Assembly: GCF_002953195.1 (NCBI RefSeq) | Contig: NZ_CP026377.1 | Location: forward strand, 2,294,001-2,358,000 | Direction of reading: 5' to 3' | Length of the DNA: 64,000 bases | Source: Mixta gaviniae | GTDB taxonomy: Bacteria; Pseudomonadota; Gammaproteobacteria; Enterobacterales; Enterobacteriaceae | Part shown: one piece after another, positions 1 through 8,999 of the stretch | How the letters are laid out: every line of letters begins with the position of its first letter | Position numbering within the stretch: position 1 is the first letter of the stretch | Translations under genes and position numbers: made by a program | The notes under the pieces: generated by a model | What the model was told of the DNA's origin: nothing | Database searches by the model: none | What the model saw: the letters and a program-made list of their open reading frames with translations, nothing else

Positions 1-24
1 GCGCGGCCGCCCTGCTCTTATCGC

Positions 25-1059
25 TTAGCCCGCCATCCCCATGCCGACGATATTCGCCGCCAGGATAATCACCAGGCACCCGACTGACAGCACGCTGACC
101 GGGCGACGCCCGACCGCATGCCACTCTTTCATCAGCAGGCCGACGATGCCGCCGCACAGCACGTAGAGACTCATATGCAGCATCCAGCTGACAAAATCAT
201 ACTGCGCCGGAATATTGGCGTGCCCCCAGGCGTAGAAGAAGAACTGCAGGTACCACATCAGGCCGCCCAGCGCGGCGAAGGCGATATTGGCGCCCAGCAG
301 CGGTTTCGCCAGCGAAAAGTCGGCGCGGATCGAGAGCGAAGGCTTTACCGCCAGGCGAATAAAGCAGTACGCCAGGTTAACCAGCGCGCCGCCGCCCATG
401 ATCACCACATAGCTGGGCAGCGCCACGTAGAGTGGATTGATGCCGGCCGCCGCCGCCGCTTCGTGCATCGGCTTCGCCGCGTCCATGGCGAACGACATGC
501 CAGCGGAGAAAATGCCGCACAGCACCGCCAGCACCAGGCCCTTCTTCAGGTTGAACTCTTCGGCACTGATGCCGAGCGCGCGCTCTTTCAGGAAGCCGGC
601 GCGCGAGACGATAGCGACGCCCACCAGCGCGATCAGCACGCCCAGCAGCGTCATGCGGCCGCCGGTGGAGCTGAACAACACCATAAAGCGCCCCTGCAGC
701 AGCGGCGTCATCAGCGTGCCCACCACCAGCGTAATGCCGATAGCGATGCCGATACCCATCGACATGCCGAGATAGCGCATCGTCAGCCCGTAGTTGACGT
801 TGCCGATGCCCCACATGGCGCCGAAGAGAAACACCGGCGTCAGCTGCGCCAGGGTGAACTGCTGATAGTAGCCCCAGAAGTCGGGCAGCAGCACGGCGCT
901 GACCGCCCAGGGGAGGATCAGCCATGACATTACGCCGCCCACTGACCACATGGTTTCCCAGGACCAGTGCCTGACGCGTTTAAACGGGGCATAAAAGCAG
1001 GCGGCGCTGGCGGCGCCCACCAGATGCCAGAAGATGCCGGCAAGGATTGCGTTGTTCAT
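25..1059 (-). CDS. rhaT: L-rhamnose/H+ symporter RhaT
   Basis: Inner-membrane symporter that imports L-rhamnose with a proton. The 344-residue product has the same length as E. coli RhaT and is nearly collinear with it as I remember that sequence, including the N-terminal block [19 protein letters not shown] and the segment [18 protein letters not shown]. About ten hydrophobic segments are visible. The ATG at 1059 is preceded by an AAGGA ribosome site. The gene is complete, ending 24 bases from the window edge, so any other rha genes would lie outside. It is divergent from aldA, whose product oxidises the lactaldehyde made during rhamnose breakdown. Identification is firm. Confidence 0.96.
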   Translation of the reverse strand: MNNAILAGIFWHLVGAASAACFYAPFKRVRHWSWETMWSVGGVMSWLILPWAVSAVLLPDFWGYYQQFTLAQLTPVFLFGAMWGIGNVNYGLTMRYLGMSMGIGIAIGITLVVGTLMTPLLQGRFMVLFSSTGGRMTLLGVLIALVGVAIVSRAGFLKERALGISAEEFNLKKGLVLAVLCGIFSAGMSFAMDAAKPMHEAAAAAGINPLYVALPSYVVIMGGGALVNLAYCFIRLAVKPSLSIRADFSLAKPLLGANIAFAALGGLMWYLQFFFYAWGHANIPAQYDFVSWMLHMSLYVLCGGIVGLLMKEWHAVGRRPVSVLSVGCLVIILAANIVGMGMAG

Positions 1060-1456
1060 CGTTATTCCTTAGTAAGGTTGAGGCCAGCGGGAGACACGCT
1101 CCCGGTTACCGCGAGTCTAAAGAGTTCATTTCCCTGTCAGCCTTTCGCTGACTGCCCGCCTGTGAGCCCCGGTGGCAAAAATCAGCAGGTGGCCTCGATA
1201 ACGATCACAAATTGATTACATTGCCCACGCCAACGCGGGCAATGCGGCTGGTCAGGCTAACCCCCTGTACAGAAAGGTCATTTTCCGTTTATGCCTGCCT
1301 GCGCAGGTGAATTCGCGCATTTTTGCCAGTTGTCAGGTCAGCCTGGCAACCAGAAGAAGGTGCTGAGAACTTTCCCAGGTCAAGGTGTGCCAACGCAACA
1401 GTTTTATATCTTTTTATTAACAACAGAGTGCAAAGCGACTAACGGAGAGCGGGCAG
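1060..1456. promoter_or_regulatory. Divergent rhaT-aldA intergenic region
   Basis: A 397-bp gap between two divergent sugar-catabolic genes must hold both promoters. I see a TCACA half-site near 1205 that could belong to a CRP site, but no convincing partner half-site. The 3' part (about 1400-1450) is AT-rich before the aldA ribosome site GGAGAG. No small ORF or RNA was recognised. Confidence 0.5.
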
Positions 1457-2899
1457 ATGGCAACCAGTCAAAAACAGATGTTTATCGACGGCGAATTTCA
1501 GTCCCATCAGGGCGCGTGGATTGAGGTGATCAACCCGGCAACAGAAGCGGTTATCGCCCAGGTGCCGGAAGGCAGCGCGCAGGATGCCCGCCGCGCCATC
1601 GATGCCGCCGCCGCGGCGCAGCCGGGCTGGGAAGCGCTGCCGGCGGTGGAGCGCGGCCGCTGGCTGCATAAGATCGCCGAGGGTATTCGCCAGCGCGAGG
1701 CCGAGCTGACCGCCGTCATCGTCGCCGAAGGGGGCAAAACCCAGGGGCTGGCGCAGACCGAAGTGCTGTTTACCGCCGACTACCTCGACTACATGGCGGA
1801 GTGGGCGCGCCGTTACGAAGGCGATATCGTGCAAAGCGACCGGCCTGACGAAAATATCTTTGTATTTAAGAAGGCGATCGGCGTCACTACCGGCATTCTG
1901 CCGTGGAATTTCCCTTTTTTCCTTATCGCGCGCAAGGCGGCGCCGGCGCTGATCACCGGCAACACCATTGTGCTGAAGCCCAGCGAAGTAACGCCGGTCA
2001 ACGCAGCGATATTTGCGGAGATCGTACAGCAGGTCGGGCTGCCGAAAGGGGTCGTTAATTTCGTGTTTGGCTACGGGCCGGTGGTAGGCCAGGAGCTGGC
2101 CGCCAACCCGAAAGTGGGCATGGTAAGCCTGACCGGCAGCGTCAACGCCGGGATCCAGACCATGGCCGCTGCCGCGCAGAACGTCACCAAAGTCTCGCTG
2201 GAGCTGGGCGGCAAAGCGCCAGCTATTGTGATGAACGATGCCGATCTCGATCTGGCGGTCAGGGCGATCGTCAGCTCGCGCATGATTAACAGCGGCCAGG
2301 TGTGCAACTGCGCCGAGCGGGTCTACGTGCAGGAAGAGATCTACGACGCCTTTATGACGCGCCTGACCGCCGCCTTCAGTAAGATCACCTGGGGCAACCC
2401 GGCGGAGCAGCGCGATATCGATATGGGACCGCTGATCAATGCCGACGCGCTGAAACGCGTTGAGGAGAAAGTGGCGCGCGCCGTGGAACAGGGCGCGCGG
2501 CTGGTCACCGGCGGCAAACGCGCCGGGACTACCGGCTATTTCTTCCCGCCTACGATCCTGAGCGGCGTAACGCAGGAGATGACGATTATGCGCGAGGAGA
2601 TTTTCGGCTCGGTGCTGCCGGTGGCCACCTTCCGCACGCTGGACGAGGCGATCGCGCTGGCCAATGACAGCGACTACGGCCTGACCTCGTCGCTCTATAC
2701 GCAGAGCCTGAATACGGCGATGACCGCCCTGCGCCAGCTGAAATTTGGCGAAACCTATATCAACCGCGAGAATTTCGAGGCGATGCAGGGATTCCACGCC
2801 GGCTGGCGTAAATCGGGCATTGGCGGCGCAGATGGCCGGCACGGGCTGGAGGAGTACCTGCAGACGCACGTGGCTTATTTGCAGTTCAGCCCGTCCTGA
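1457..2899 (+). CDS. aldA: Lactaldehyde/glycolaldehyde dehydrogenase AldA
   Basis: NAD-dependent cytoplasmic aldehyde dehydrogenase that oxidises L-lactaldehyde, from rhamnose or fucose breakdown, to L-lactate, and also glycolaldehyde. The 480-residue length matches E. coli AldA (479). The family signature LELGGKAP near residue 250 carries the general-base Glu, and NSGQVCNCAERV carries the catalytic Cys283, with the second Cys typical of AldA. PWNFP near residue 150 is part of the cofactor fold. The start is ATG after GGAGAG. The gene is followed by a strong terminator, so it is probably monocistronic. Its divergence from rhaT fits a joint role in rhamnose use. Confidence 0.96.
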   Translation: MATSQKQMFIDGEFQSHQGAWIEVINPATEAVIAQVPEGSAQDARRAIDAAAAAQPGWEALPAVERGRWLHKIAEGIRQREAELTAVIVAEGGKTQGLAQTEVLFTADYLDYMAEWARRYEGDIVQSDRPDENIFVFKKAIGVTTGILPWNFPFFLIARKAAPALITGNTIVLKPSEVTPVNAAIFAEIVQQVGLPKGVVNFVFGYGPVVGQELAANPKVGMVSLTGSVNAGIQTMAAAAQNVTKVSLELGGKAPAIVMNDADLDLAVRAIVSSRMINSGQVCNCAERVYVQEEIYDAFMTRLTAAFSKITWGNPAEQRDIDMGPLINADALKRVEEKVARAVEQGARLVTGGKRAGTTGYFFPPTILSGVTQEMTIMREEIFGSVLPVATFRTLDEAIALANDSDYGLTSSLYTQSLNTAMTALRQLKFGETYINRENFEAMQGFHAGWRKSGIGGADGRHGLEEYLQTHVAYLQFSPS

Positions 2900-2920
2900 C
2901 AACCGGCAGCCGGCCCCCCT

Positions 2921-3114
2921 TTTGTTACAGTGTCACAAAGGCGTCGATGATTGATCTCGTCGACGCCTTTTCTGTTTTCTTTACACTCTTCTTAAGGAGC
3001 GATCGGGCTGGGCAAAAAGCGGTGCCATGCGCGTTTTTTGTTACAGTGTCACAAGGGCGGCGATGATTCCCCTCGTCAGCGCCCTTTTCACACCCTGGCT
3101 TTCAGGGAGCGATC
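2921..3114. repeat. Imperfect ~110-bp tandem duplication
   Basis: Two diverged copies lie side by side. Copy 1 starts at 2921 and copy 2 at 3037. Both begin TTTGTTACAGTGTCACAA, continue into a hairpin (2937-2970 and 3052-3086), and end in GGAGCGATC (2996 and 3106). The end of copy 2 is the 3' end of the LacI-type gene, encoding SLIAP-stop. Read on the minus strand, copy 1 encodes SPIAP followed by a TAA stop. The block therefore seems to be a duplicated gene end plus its terminator. Confidence 0.75.
2937..2977 (+). terminator. Rho-independent terminator of aldA
   Basis: An 11-bp perfect stem (AAAGGCGTCGA at 2937-2947 pairing with 2960-2970) is followed by a T-rich tail. It lies 38 bp after the aldA stop. 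The A-run on the left arm means it could also work on the opposite strand. Confidence 0.85.
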
Positions 3115-4025
3115 AGGCTGCCGCGCAGCGGAGGGAAAGCGATATTTTCGCCACCAATCAGCTGCAGCGCGCGCTGCGCCAGCATATCCAGCGGCCACGC
3201 CATCTGCGGCATCTCCGGCGCGCCGACCACCGGCACCGCGCCGTCGAGGCTAAAGACCATCACCTCCTGCGGCACCTGGCGCTGGAAGCGGCGCAACAGC
3301 GCTATCGCCTCGCGACTTTTGATGTAATCGGAAACCAGCAGCGCATCGAAGGCGATATGACGATTGATCAGCGTTTGCAGCGCCACGCTGACCGACTCCT
3401 CGCTGCCGCAGACCAGCTGGCGGTTATAGGGCAGCGCCACGCTCTCCAGCGCATCGCAGTAGCCCGCCAGCACCTGCTCCGCCGCCTCGCCGCGGCTGAA
3501 GTTGATCAGCACGATTTTGCGGCGCTGCTGGCTGAACAGATAGTGGCAGGCGGTCAGGCTGGCGAACTGGTAATCGATCGCCAGCTGCGGGCCGTCGCCG
3601 CCGTCGAGACAGTCAATCAGCACCGCCTGCTTCGCCTCGTCGGGCAGCGCAAAGCGCGCGCCGACCACCATCACCGCGTCGCAGCGCCCCGCGCCCAGCT
3701 CCTCCATCGCCTGCGCCACCGCCGGCGCGCTGTTGGCGAAGCGCAGCAGCAGATGCTTGCCATCCTGGCTCAGCGCCTTTTCCAGAGCCTGCAGGTAGCC
3801 GGTCGCCTGCTGCACATGCTCGGTGGCGCAAATCACGCCGACGCAGTGCGTTCTCTGTCGGGTAAGCGACTGGGCGATCACGTTAGGTTTGTAGTTGAGC
3901 TTTTCAACGGCACGCAGTACCGCGTCGCGGCTCTCCTCTTTCACGCCCCGGCTGCCGCTCAGCACCCGGGAAACGGTCGCTTTTGATACTTTAGCCAGGC
4001 GCGAAACATCATTAATACTCGCCAT
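3102..4025 (-). CDS. LacI-family transcriptional regulator of the PTS beta-glucoside operon
   Basis: DNA-binding sugar-responsive repressor. The N-terminal helix-turn-helix INDVSRLAKVSKATVSRVLSG is typical of LacI/GalR proteins, with the hinge-helix region (NVIAQSLTRQRT) near residues 48-59. The rest is a periplasmic-binding-protein-like effector domain. At 307 residues it is somewhat shorter than the usual 330-340. It is the last gene of the PTS operon, 27 bp after the GH1 gene, so it is likely co-transcribed and autoregulated through the palindrome at 7161-7174. The effector is probably a phosphorylated beta-glucoside (inference). It is not a clear orthologue of AscG or any other regulator I can name. 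Its 3' end is duplicated downstream. Confidence 0.88.
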   Translation of the reverse strand: MASINDVSRLAKVSKATVSRVLSGSRGVKEESRDAVLRAVEKLNYKPNVIAQSLTRQRTHCVGVICATEHVQQATGYLQALEKALSQDGKHLLLRFANSAPAVAQAMEELGAGRCDAVMVVGARFALPDEAKQAVLIDCLDGGDGPQLAIDYQFASLTACHYLFSQQRRKIVLINFSRGEAAEQVLAGYCDALESVALPYNRQLVCGSEESVSVALQTLINRHIAFDALLVSDYIKSREAIALLRRFQRQVPQEVMVFSLDGAVPVVGAPEMPQMAWPLDMLAQRALQLIGGENIAFPPLRGSLIAP

Positions 4026-4052
4026 AGGTCTCCGTTGTTCTCCGCTCTTTCG

Positions 4053-5447
4053 CTATTTTTCGTCCAGGGTAAAGCCATTTTCGCTGGCGACGCGCGCAAA
4101 CCACTCGCCGCTTTTTTTCACGCGGCGCTGCTGACTGTCAAGATCGAGCTGTACAAAACCGTAGCGGTTTTTGTAGGCATTGCTCCACGACCAGTTATCG
4201 ATAAAGGTCCACATATGATACCCCAGGCAGCGCGAACCTTCCTGCAGCGCGCGGTGCAGCCAGATCAGATGATCGCGCACAAATTCGATACGGTAATCAT
4301 CCTCGATACGGCCGTCGCGGGCGAAACGCTGCTCATCCTCCACGCCCATGCCGTTTTCGGAGATAAAACAGCGTGGATTACCGTAGTTTTGCCGCAGATC
4401 GCTGAGGATGTCATAGATGCCTTTTTCATAGATTTCCCAGCCGCGATAGGGGTTCATTTTGCGGCCCGGCATCGCATAGTGATCGAAAAACCATTCGGGC
4501 ATAAAGGGGCTGTGTGGATTGACCAGCGCATCACGGCACTTCACCCGACGCGGCTGGTAATAGTTAACGCCGAGCAGATCGACGCGCCCGGCCGCCAACA
4601 GCGCTTCGTCGCCGGGCTGGCAGACCGGCAACTGTTGATGCTCCTCCAGCAGCGCCACCAGCGCCGGCGGGTAGCGCCCCAGCAGCGCCGGATCGAGAAA
4701 GCTGCGGTTAAAGAAGAGATCGGCGATGTGCGCCGCCTGCTGGTCCGCCGGATGCGATGAGCGCGGATAGGAGGGCGTCAGATTGAGAATAATGCCGATT
4801 TCGCCCTGATGGCCGCCCTCGCGGAAACGCTGTACCGCCTGCGCATGCGCCAGCATGGTGTGGTAAGCCACGGTGGCGGCGCGCCGGAAGTCGACCACGT
4901 TTGGATAGTGGAAATCGTAAAGATAACCCCCTTCTACCGGCACAATCGGCTCGTTAAAGGTAAACCAGTGCTTCACCCGATCGCCGAACAGGCGGAAACA
5001 GGTTTGCGCATAGTCGGCATAAGCCGCCACCACCTCGCGGTTTTCCCAGCCGCCCGCCTGCTGCATCGCCATCGGCATATCGAAATGAAATAGGTTGATA
5101 AAGGGGGTAATGCCCTGACGCAGCATTTCATCAATGATCTGGTTATAGAACGTCACCGCCTCCGGATTGACCGCGCCGCGCCCTTCCGGGATCAGGCGCG
5201 ACCAGGCGATCGAGGTGCGGAACGTGTTATGGCGCAGGTGTTTTAGCAGCGCGATATCTTCGCGCCAGTGCTGATAAAAGGTCGAGGTCTCTGCCGGGCC
5301 AATCTGACGGTGAAAGCGTGTGGGCGCCTCGTCGAACCAGCGATCCCAGACGGTGGCGCTTTTGCCGAAGCTCAGGCTTGCACCTTCGGTCTGCGGCGCG
5401 CTGCTGGCGCTGCCCCACCAGAAATCTTGTGGAAACTGATATTCCAT
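4053..5447 (-). CDS. GH1 family 6-phospho-beta-glucosidase
   Basis: Cytoplasmic glycosidase that hydrolyses the phosphorylated beta-glucoside delivered by the adjacent PTS. The 464-residue GH1 protein carries both catalytic glutamates: acid/base Glu166 in TFNEP and nucleophile Glu364 in SENG. Near the C-terminus, NWSWSNAYKNRYGF has Ser where true beta-glucosidases have the sugar-binding Glu, plus nearby Lys and Tyr, as expected for phospho-sugar enzymes. The PTS context supports this. It resembles B. subtilis GmuD in length and style (memory-based). It starts 13 bp after the EIIC stop. The exact disaccharide cannot be told from sequence. Confidence 0.9.
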   Translation of the reverse strand: MEYQFPQDFWWGSASSAPQTEGASLSFGKSATVWDRWFDEAPTRFHRQIGPAETSTFYQHWREDIALLKHLRHNTFRTSIAWSRLIPEGRGAVNPEAVTFYNQIIDEMLRQGITPFINLFHFDMPMAMQQAGGWENREVVAAYADYAQTCFRLFGDRVKHWFTFNEPIVPVEGGYLYDFHYPNVVDFRRAATVAYHTMLAHAQAVQRFREGGHQGEIGIILNLTPSYPRSSHPADQQAAHIADLFFNRSFLDPALLGRYPPALVALLEEHQQLPVCQPGDEALLAAGRVDLLGVNYYQPRRVKCRDALVNPHSPFMPEWFFDHYAMPGRKMNPYRGWEIYEKGIYDILSDLRQNYGNPRCFISENGMGVEDEQRFARDGRIEDDYRIEFVRDHLIWLHRALQEGSRCLGYHMWTFIDNWSWSNAYKNRYGFVQLDLDSQQRRVKKSGEWFARVASENGFTLDEK

Positions 5448-5460
5448 TTAACGGTTCCTC

Positions 5461-6798
5461 TCAGGGTGTGGGTAAACCGGCGTCGGGTGCCGCTGCCGCC
5501 TGCCTGGCCTGCGCATCCTGCTCCTGACGCAGCAGGCTGCGCTCCCAGGCCTTCACGAACGGCAGGTAGATCAGCGCAGAGAGTGTCATACAGCACAGGC
5601 ACATAATTACCGGGCTAAAGGCCCAGTTGGCGGCCCACGAGGCGCCGATCGGCGCGGGGGTGGTCCAGGGCGCCATCGATACCACCTGCGCCACCCAGCC
5701 CAGTTTGGTGGCAGTCCAGGCGAAGACGGCGTTGATCATCGGCACCAGAATAAAGGGCACGAAAAACAGCGGGTTCATAATGATCGGCATGCCGAACAGG
5801 ATCGGCTCGTTGATATTAAAGAAGCTGGGAACGATGCCCATTTTACCGATGGTGCGCAGGTGCGCGGCACGGCTTTTCAGCAGCAGAAACGCCAGCGGCA
5901 GCGTCGACCCAACGCCGCCGATCAGCAGATAAAAATCCCAGAAGCCCATCAGATAGGTGTGCGGCAGCGTTTGTCCCGCCTCCAGCGCCGCCTGGTTCGC
6001 CGCCAGGTTGGTCAGCCAGAACGGGTTCATAATGCCGGTGACGATCAGCGCGCCGTGAATGCCGGCAAACCACAGGATCTGGCAAATCAGTACCGATAGC
6101 AGTACCGCCGGCAGCGTATCGGAGGCGGAAACCAGCGGCTGCAGCAGATGCATAATCGCTTCCGGAATGATCATGCCGGTCCAGGAGGCGACCAGCAGAT
6201 TGAGCGGATGCAGCGTCGCCACAATCACAATCACCGGGATAAGGATTTCAAACGAGCGCGCCACGCCGGTTGGCACCTCTTTCGGCAGGCGAATGGTGAT
6301 GTTTTTGCGCTTCAGCAGCGCGTAGATCTCGGTAGTGTAAATTGCGGTGAGGATTGCGGTGAAGATGCCCTGCCCGGAGAAGTAATCGGTGGCGATATGG
6401 CCGTCATGATAGGGCGCGGCCACCAGCAGAAAACCCATCAGCGCCAGCAGGCCGGTCATCACCGGCTCCAGCTTGTAGTGGCGTCCCAGGCTGGCGCCGA
6501 TGCCGGTGGAGATAAAAAAGGTCATCACCCCCATGCTGAGATAGTAAGGCAGCATCAGCTGATCGCGATGGCGCAGCGAGAAATCGAGCCAGCCGCGGGC
6601 GAAAGCCCACTGGCTGTCGGCGGCGAACGGCGGGAAGATAAACACCAGCATAAATGAGCCGATGATCATAAACGGCAGCGCCGCGACGAAACCGTCGCGG
6701 ATAGCGATCACATGCCGCTGCTGGCCCACGGCGCCCGCCAGCGGCGTGATCTTGCGCTCGATGATATTAATTAAGCCCTGATAAAGTGACGACATCAT
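5461..6798 (-). CDS. PTS lactose/cellobiose-type EIIC permease
   Basis: Membrane translocation subunit of a sugar phosphotransferase system, lactose/cellobiose family. The 445-residue protein has about ten hydrophobic segments and a cytoplasmic C-terminal tail rich in Gln and Ala. Segments such as FFNINEPILFGMPIIMNP are characteristic of CelB/ChbC/LacE-type EIIC proteins, where the Glu of NEP is part of the sugar site. Its ATG overlaps the stop of the upstream EIIB gene (ATGA), implying translational coupling. The GH1 enzyme gene follows. No EIIA gene is present in the cluster, so phosphate probably comes from an EIIA encoded elsewhere. Confidence 0.93.
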   Translation of the reverse strand: MMSSLYQGLINIIERKITPLAGAVGQQRHVIAIRDGFVAALPFMIIGSFMLVFIFPPFAADSQWAFARGWLDFSLRHRDQLMLPYYLSMGVMTFFISTGIGASLGRHYKLEPVMTGLLALMGFLLVAAPYHDGHIATDYFSGQGIFTAILTAIYTTEIYALLKRKNITIRLPKEVPTGVARSFEILIPVIVIVATLHPLNLLVASWTGMIIPEAIMHLLQPLVSASDTLPAVLLSVLICQILWFAGIHGALIVTGIMNPFWLTNLAANQAALEAGQTLPHTYLMGFWDFYLLIGGVGSTLPLAFLLLKSRAAHLRTIGKMGIVPSFFNINEPILFGMPIIMNPLFFVPFILVPMINAVFAWTATKLGWVAQVVSMAPWTTPAPIGASWAANWAFSPVIMCLCCMTLSALIYLPFVKAWERSLLRQEQDAQARQAAAAPDAGLPTP

Positions 6799-7115
6799 GC
6801 CACCCCTTTCTGCTCGATCAGCTGCAGGGCGTAATCCAGCACTTTATCGCCGCGCATGGTGCCGTAATCCATCATGTTGATGGTGGCGACCGGAATGCCG
6901 ACCCCGGCGCTCTTCGCCGCCAGCGTCTCCTGCATATATTTCACCTGCGGCCCCAGTAGCACCACGTCGTAGCTGGCGAAGCGCTCATCGAATTCGGTGG
7001 CGCTGAAAGCGGCGATATCCGCCTCCAGCCCACGGCTCGCGGCTTCATCCTGCATTTTTCTCACCAGCATGCTGGTGGACATTCCGGCGGAACAGCAAAG
7101 CATAATCTTGTACAT
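6795..7115 (-). CDS. PTS lactose/cellobiose-type EIIB subunit
   Basis: Small cytoplasmic phosphocarrier of 106 residues that passes phosphate from EIIA to the sugar on EIIC. The N-terminal motif MYKIMLCCSAGMSTS contains the phosphorylatable Cys8 in CSAGMSTS, as in ChbB, and VVLLGPQVKYM in mid-protein is another conserved block. I chose the ATG at 7115, preceded by GAGAGGG, over an upstream in-frame codon because it places the motif as in the family. It is the first gene of the operon EIIB-EIIC-GH1-LacI, with the operator-like palindrome about 46 bp upstream. Confidence 0.93.
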   Translation of the reverse strand: MYKIMLCCSAGMSTSMLVRKMQDEAASRGLEADIAAFSATEFDERFASYDVVLLGPQVKYMQETLAAKSAGVGIPVATINMMDYGTMRGDKVLDYALQLIEQKGVA

Positions 7116-7160
7116 GGCATGCGCCCTCTCACGGTTTCGACCCCCTATAGGAAACAAAAC

Positions 7161-7174
7161 GGAAACCGGTTTCC
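7161..7174. promoter_or_regulatory. LacI-type operator palindrome upstream of the PTS operon
   Basis: Perfect 14-bp inverted repeat GGAAACCGGTTTCC with the central CG typical of LacI/GalR operators. It sits 46 bp upstream of the first gene of an operon that ends in a LacI-type regulator, so it is the obvious candidate operator for that protein. The pairing of site and protein is inferred from position. Confidence 0.75.
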
Positions 7175-7291
7175 ATCACCAGCGCGGCAATTTGCGAGAG
7201 AGTTCATGATTCAGCGACGGGAAAAGAAAGGGGCTGTGATTTTGTTCACGAAAATTAATCAATCGGGCGGCGCGGGACGCCGCCCGACAGG

Positions 7292-8875
7292 CTACTTCAT
7301 ATCGACCTGATAGAAGATATGTTTGCCGAAAGGATCGATCTGATAGCCGCTGACGCTGTTGCGCACCGGTTCAAAGATAGTGGAATGGGCGATCATCACC
7401 GCCGGCGCCTGGTCATGCATCATCTGTTGCGCCTGTTGGTAAAGCGCGATGCGGCGGCCATGGTCCTGCTCGGTGCGCGCGGCGTTGATCAGTTTTTCAA
7501 ACGGCTGATAGCACCACTTTGCGGAGTTAGAGCCGCCGTTGGCGGAGGTGCAGCTGAACAGCGGGCTGAAAAAGTTATCGGGATCGCCGGTGGCGGTGGT
7601 CCAGCCCATCAGCGCCGCCTGATGCTCGCCGTTTTTCACCCGCTTCAGGTACTCGCCCCACTCATAGCTGACAATGCGCGCCTTGATACCGACGGCGGCC
7701 CAGTCCGCCTGGATCATCTCCGCCATGCGGCGTGCGTTGGGATTATAGGGGCGCTGTACCGGCATCGCCCAGAGATCGATGGTAGTGCCGGGCTTAATGC
7801 CTGCCTGCTGCAACAGCCGTTTCGCCTGCTGCGGATCCCAGGGGTAATCTTTCAGCGCGCTGTCGCTGCTCCAGACGTCCGGCGGCAGCAGGTTTTTCGC
7901 CACGCTGCCGGTGCCGTGGAAAATGGCGTCGATAATTGCCGGCTTATTGATCGCCAGGGTAAGCGCCTGCCGCACCTCGACCTTATCCAGCGGCGGCTTT
8001 TGCGTGTTAAAGGCGAGGAAGCCGGTGTTCAGGCCCGATTTCTGCATTAGCGTCAGATCGGGGTTCTGACGGATGCGCGGCAGATCGGCGGGATTAGGAA
8101 ACGGCATGACCTGACATTCGTTTTTTTCCAGCTTGGCGTAGCGCACCGAGGCATCCGGCGTAATGGTAAACACCAGCCGATCCAGCTTCGCTTTGCCCTG
8201 CCAGTAGTCGGGGAACGCTTTATAGAGAATGCGCGAATCTTTCTGATACTGCACCAGCTGGAACGGCCCGGTGCCGATCGGCTGCTGGTCGACACGCTCC
8301 GGCGTTCCCGCCTTCAACATCTTATCGGCATATTCGGCGGAGTGAATCGAGGCAAAATACCAGGCGAGATCGGCAAGAAACGGCGCTTCCGCATGGGCCA
8401 GGGTAAAGCGCACGGTATGATCGTCCACCTTATCGATCTTTTTGATCAGCTTGCCGAACTCCAGGCTTTCAAAATTGGCGTAGGTGCCGCCGGAGACCTG
8501 ATGATAGGGATTTTTAGGATCCATCTGCCGCATAAACGAGAAGATCACATCGTCGGCATTGAGCGGGCGCGTTGGAGTAAAAGTTTTGCTGCGGTGAAAA
8601 GGGACATCTTTACGCAGATAGAAAGTGTAGACCGTACCGTCTGGCGAGATCTCCCAGCGTTGCGCCAGGCTTGGCTCCAGCTCGGTGGTGCCGGTTTTAA
8701 ACTCCACCAGCCGGTTAAAGATCGGCACCGCGCTGGCATCCACGCTGGTGCCGGAGGTGTAGAGCTGGGGGTTAAAGTTTTCCGGCGAGCCTTCCGCGCA
8801 GTAGACCAGGGTTTTCGCCGCCGCCGTGGCGCTGAACAGCAGCATCAGCGTCGCGCACGTTACTGTTTTTTTCAT
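7292..8875 (-). CDS. DppA-like peptide ABC transporter substrate-binding protein
   Basis: Periplasmic solute-binding protein of the DppA/OppA family. The product has 527 residues after choosing the ATG at 8875, which follows GGTGGAG and begins a clear signal peptide (MKKTVTCATLMLLFSATAAA). TLVYCAEGSPENFNPQLYTSG and the later PIGTGPFQLVQY are typical of DppA-type proteins. Four Cys residues are visible in the mature part (YCAE, NECQ and two near SCTSANGGSNSAKWC), the pattern of DppA disulfides. No permease or ATPase gene is adjacent, so it probably serves a Dpp-type transporter encoded elsewhere, as paralogous binding proteins do in E. coli. It is divergent from pepT, suggesting a shared peptide-nutrition role. 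Confidence 0.9.
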   Translation of the reverse strand: MKKTVTCATLMLLFSATAAAKTLVYCAEGSPENFNPQLYTSGTSVDASAVPIFNRLVEFKTGTTELEPSLAQRWEISPDGTVYTFYLRKDVPFHRSKTFTPTRPLNADDVIFSFMRQMDPKNPYHQVSGGTYANFESLEFGKLIKKIDKVDDHTVRFTLAHAEAPFLADLAWYFASIHSAEYADKMLKAGTPERVDQQPIGTGPFQLVQYQKDSRILYKAFPDYWQGKAKLDRLVFTITPDASVRYAKLEKNECQVMPFPNPADLPRIRQNPDLTLMQKSGLNTGFLAFNTQKPPLDKVEVRQALTLAINKPAIIDAIFHGTGSVAKNLLPPDVWSSDSALKDYPWDPQQAKRLLQQAGIKPGTTIDLWAMPVQRPYNPNARRMAEMIQADWAAVGIKARIVSYEWGEYLKRVKNGEHQAALMGWTTATGDPDNFFSPLFSCTSANGGSNSAKWCYQPFEKLINAARTEQDHGRRIALYQQAQQMMHDQAPAVMIAHSTIFEPVRNSVSGYQIDPFGKHIFYQVDMK

Positions 8876-8920
8876 CTCCACCCTCACTTTTCGTTGACTT
8901 TGCCCGCTGGCGATGTGTAA

Positions 8921-8941
8921 AACCAATTAACATCTGGTTAA
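8921..8941. promoter_or_regulatory. Nested inverted repeats between the dppA-like gene and pepT
   Basis: The 124-bp divergent promoter region contains AACCA (8921-8925) mirrored by TGGTT (8935-8939) and TTAAC (8927-8931) mirrored by GTTAA (8937-8941). Such a compact palindromic cluster midway between two divergent starts could be an operator. No regulator gene is adjacent, so the binding protein is unknown. Confidence 0.4.
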
Positions 8942-8999
8942 TAAATAACACGTTTTCCTCGCCGGCAGAATGGCGAAAACGCCTTAATAAGGAAGCGCT

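Noticed and set aside
1439..2902. 487-codon open frame antisense to aldA
   Set aside because: Its translation is an Arg/His/Gln-rich shadow of a high-GC gene; aldA on the other strand is unambiguous. Similar long antisense frames at 15168-16478 and 51455-52888 were dismissed for the same reason.
2924..2938. GTTACAGTGTCAC in the tandem duplication as an RstA box
   Set aside because: The GTTACA half is present but the TACAT half is not, and the site is downstream of genes at a terminator.
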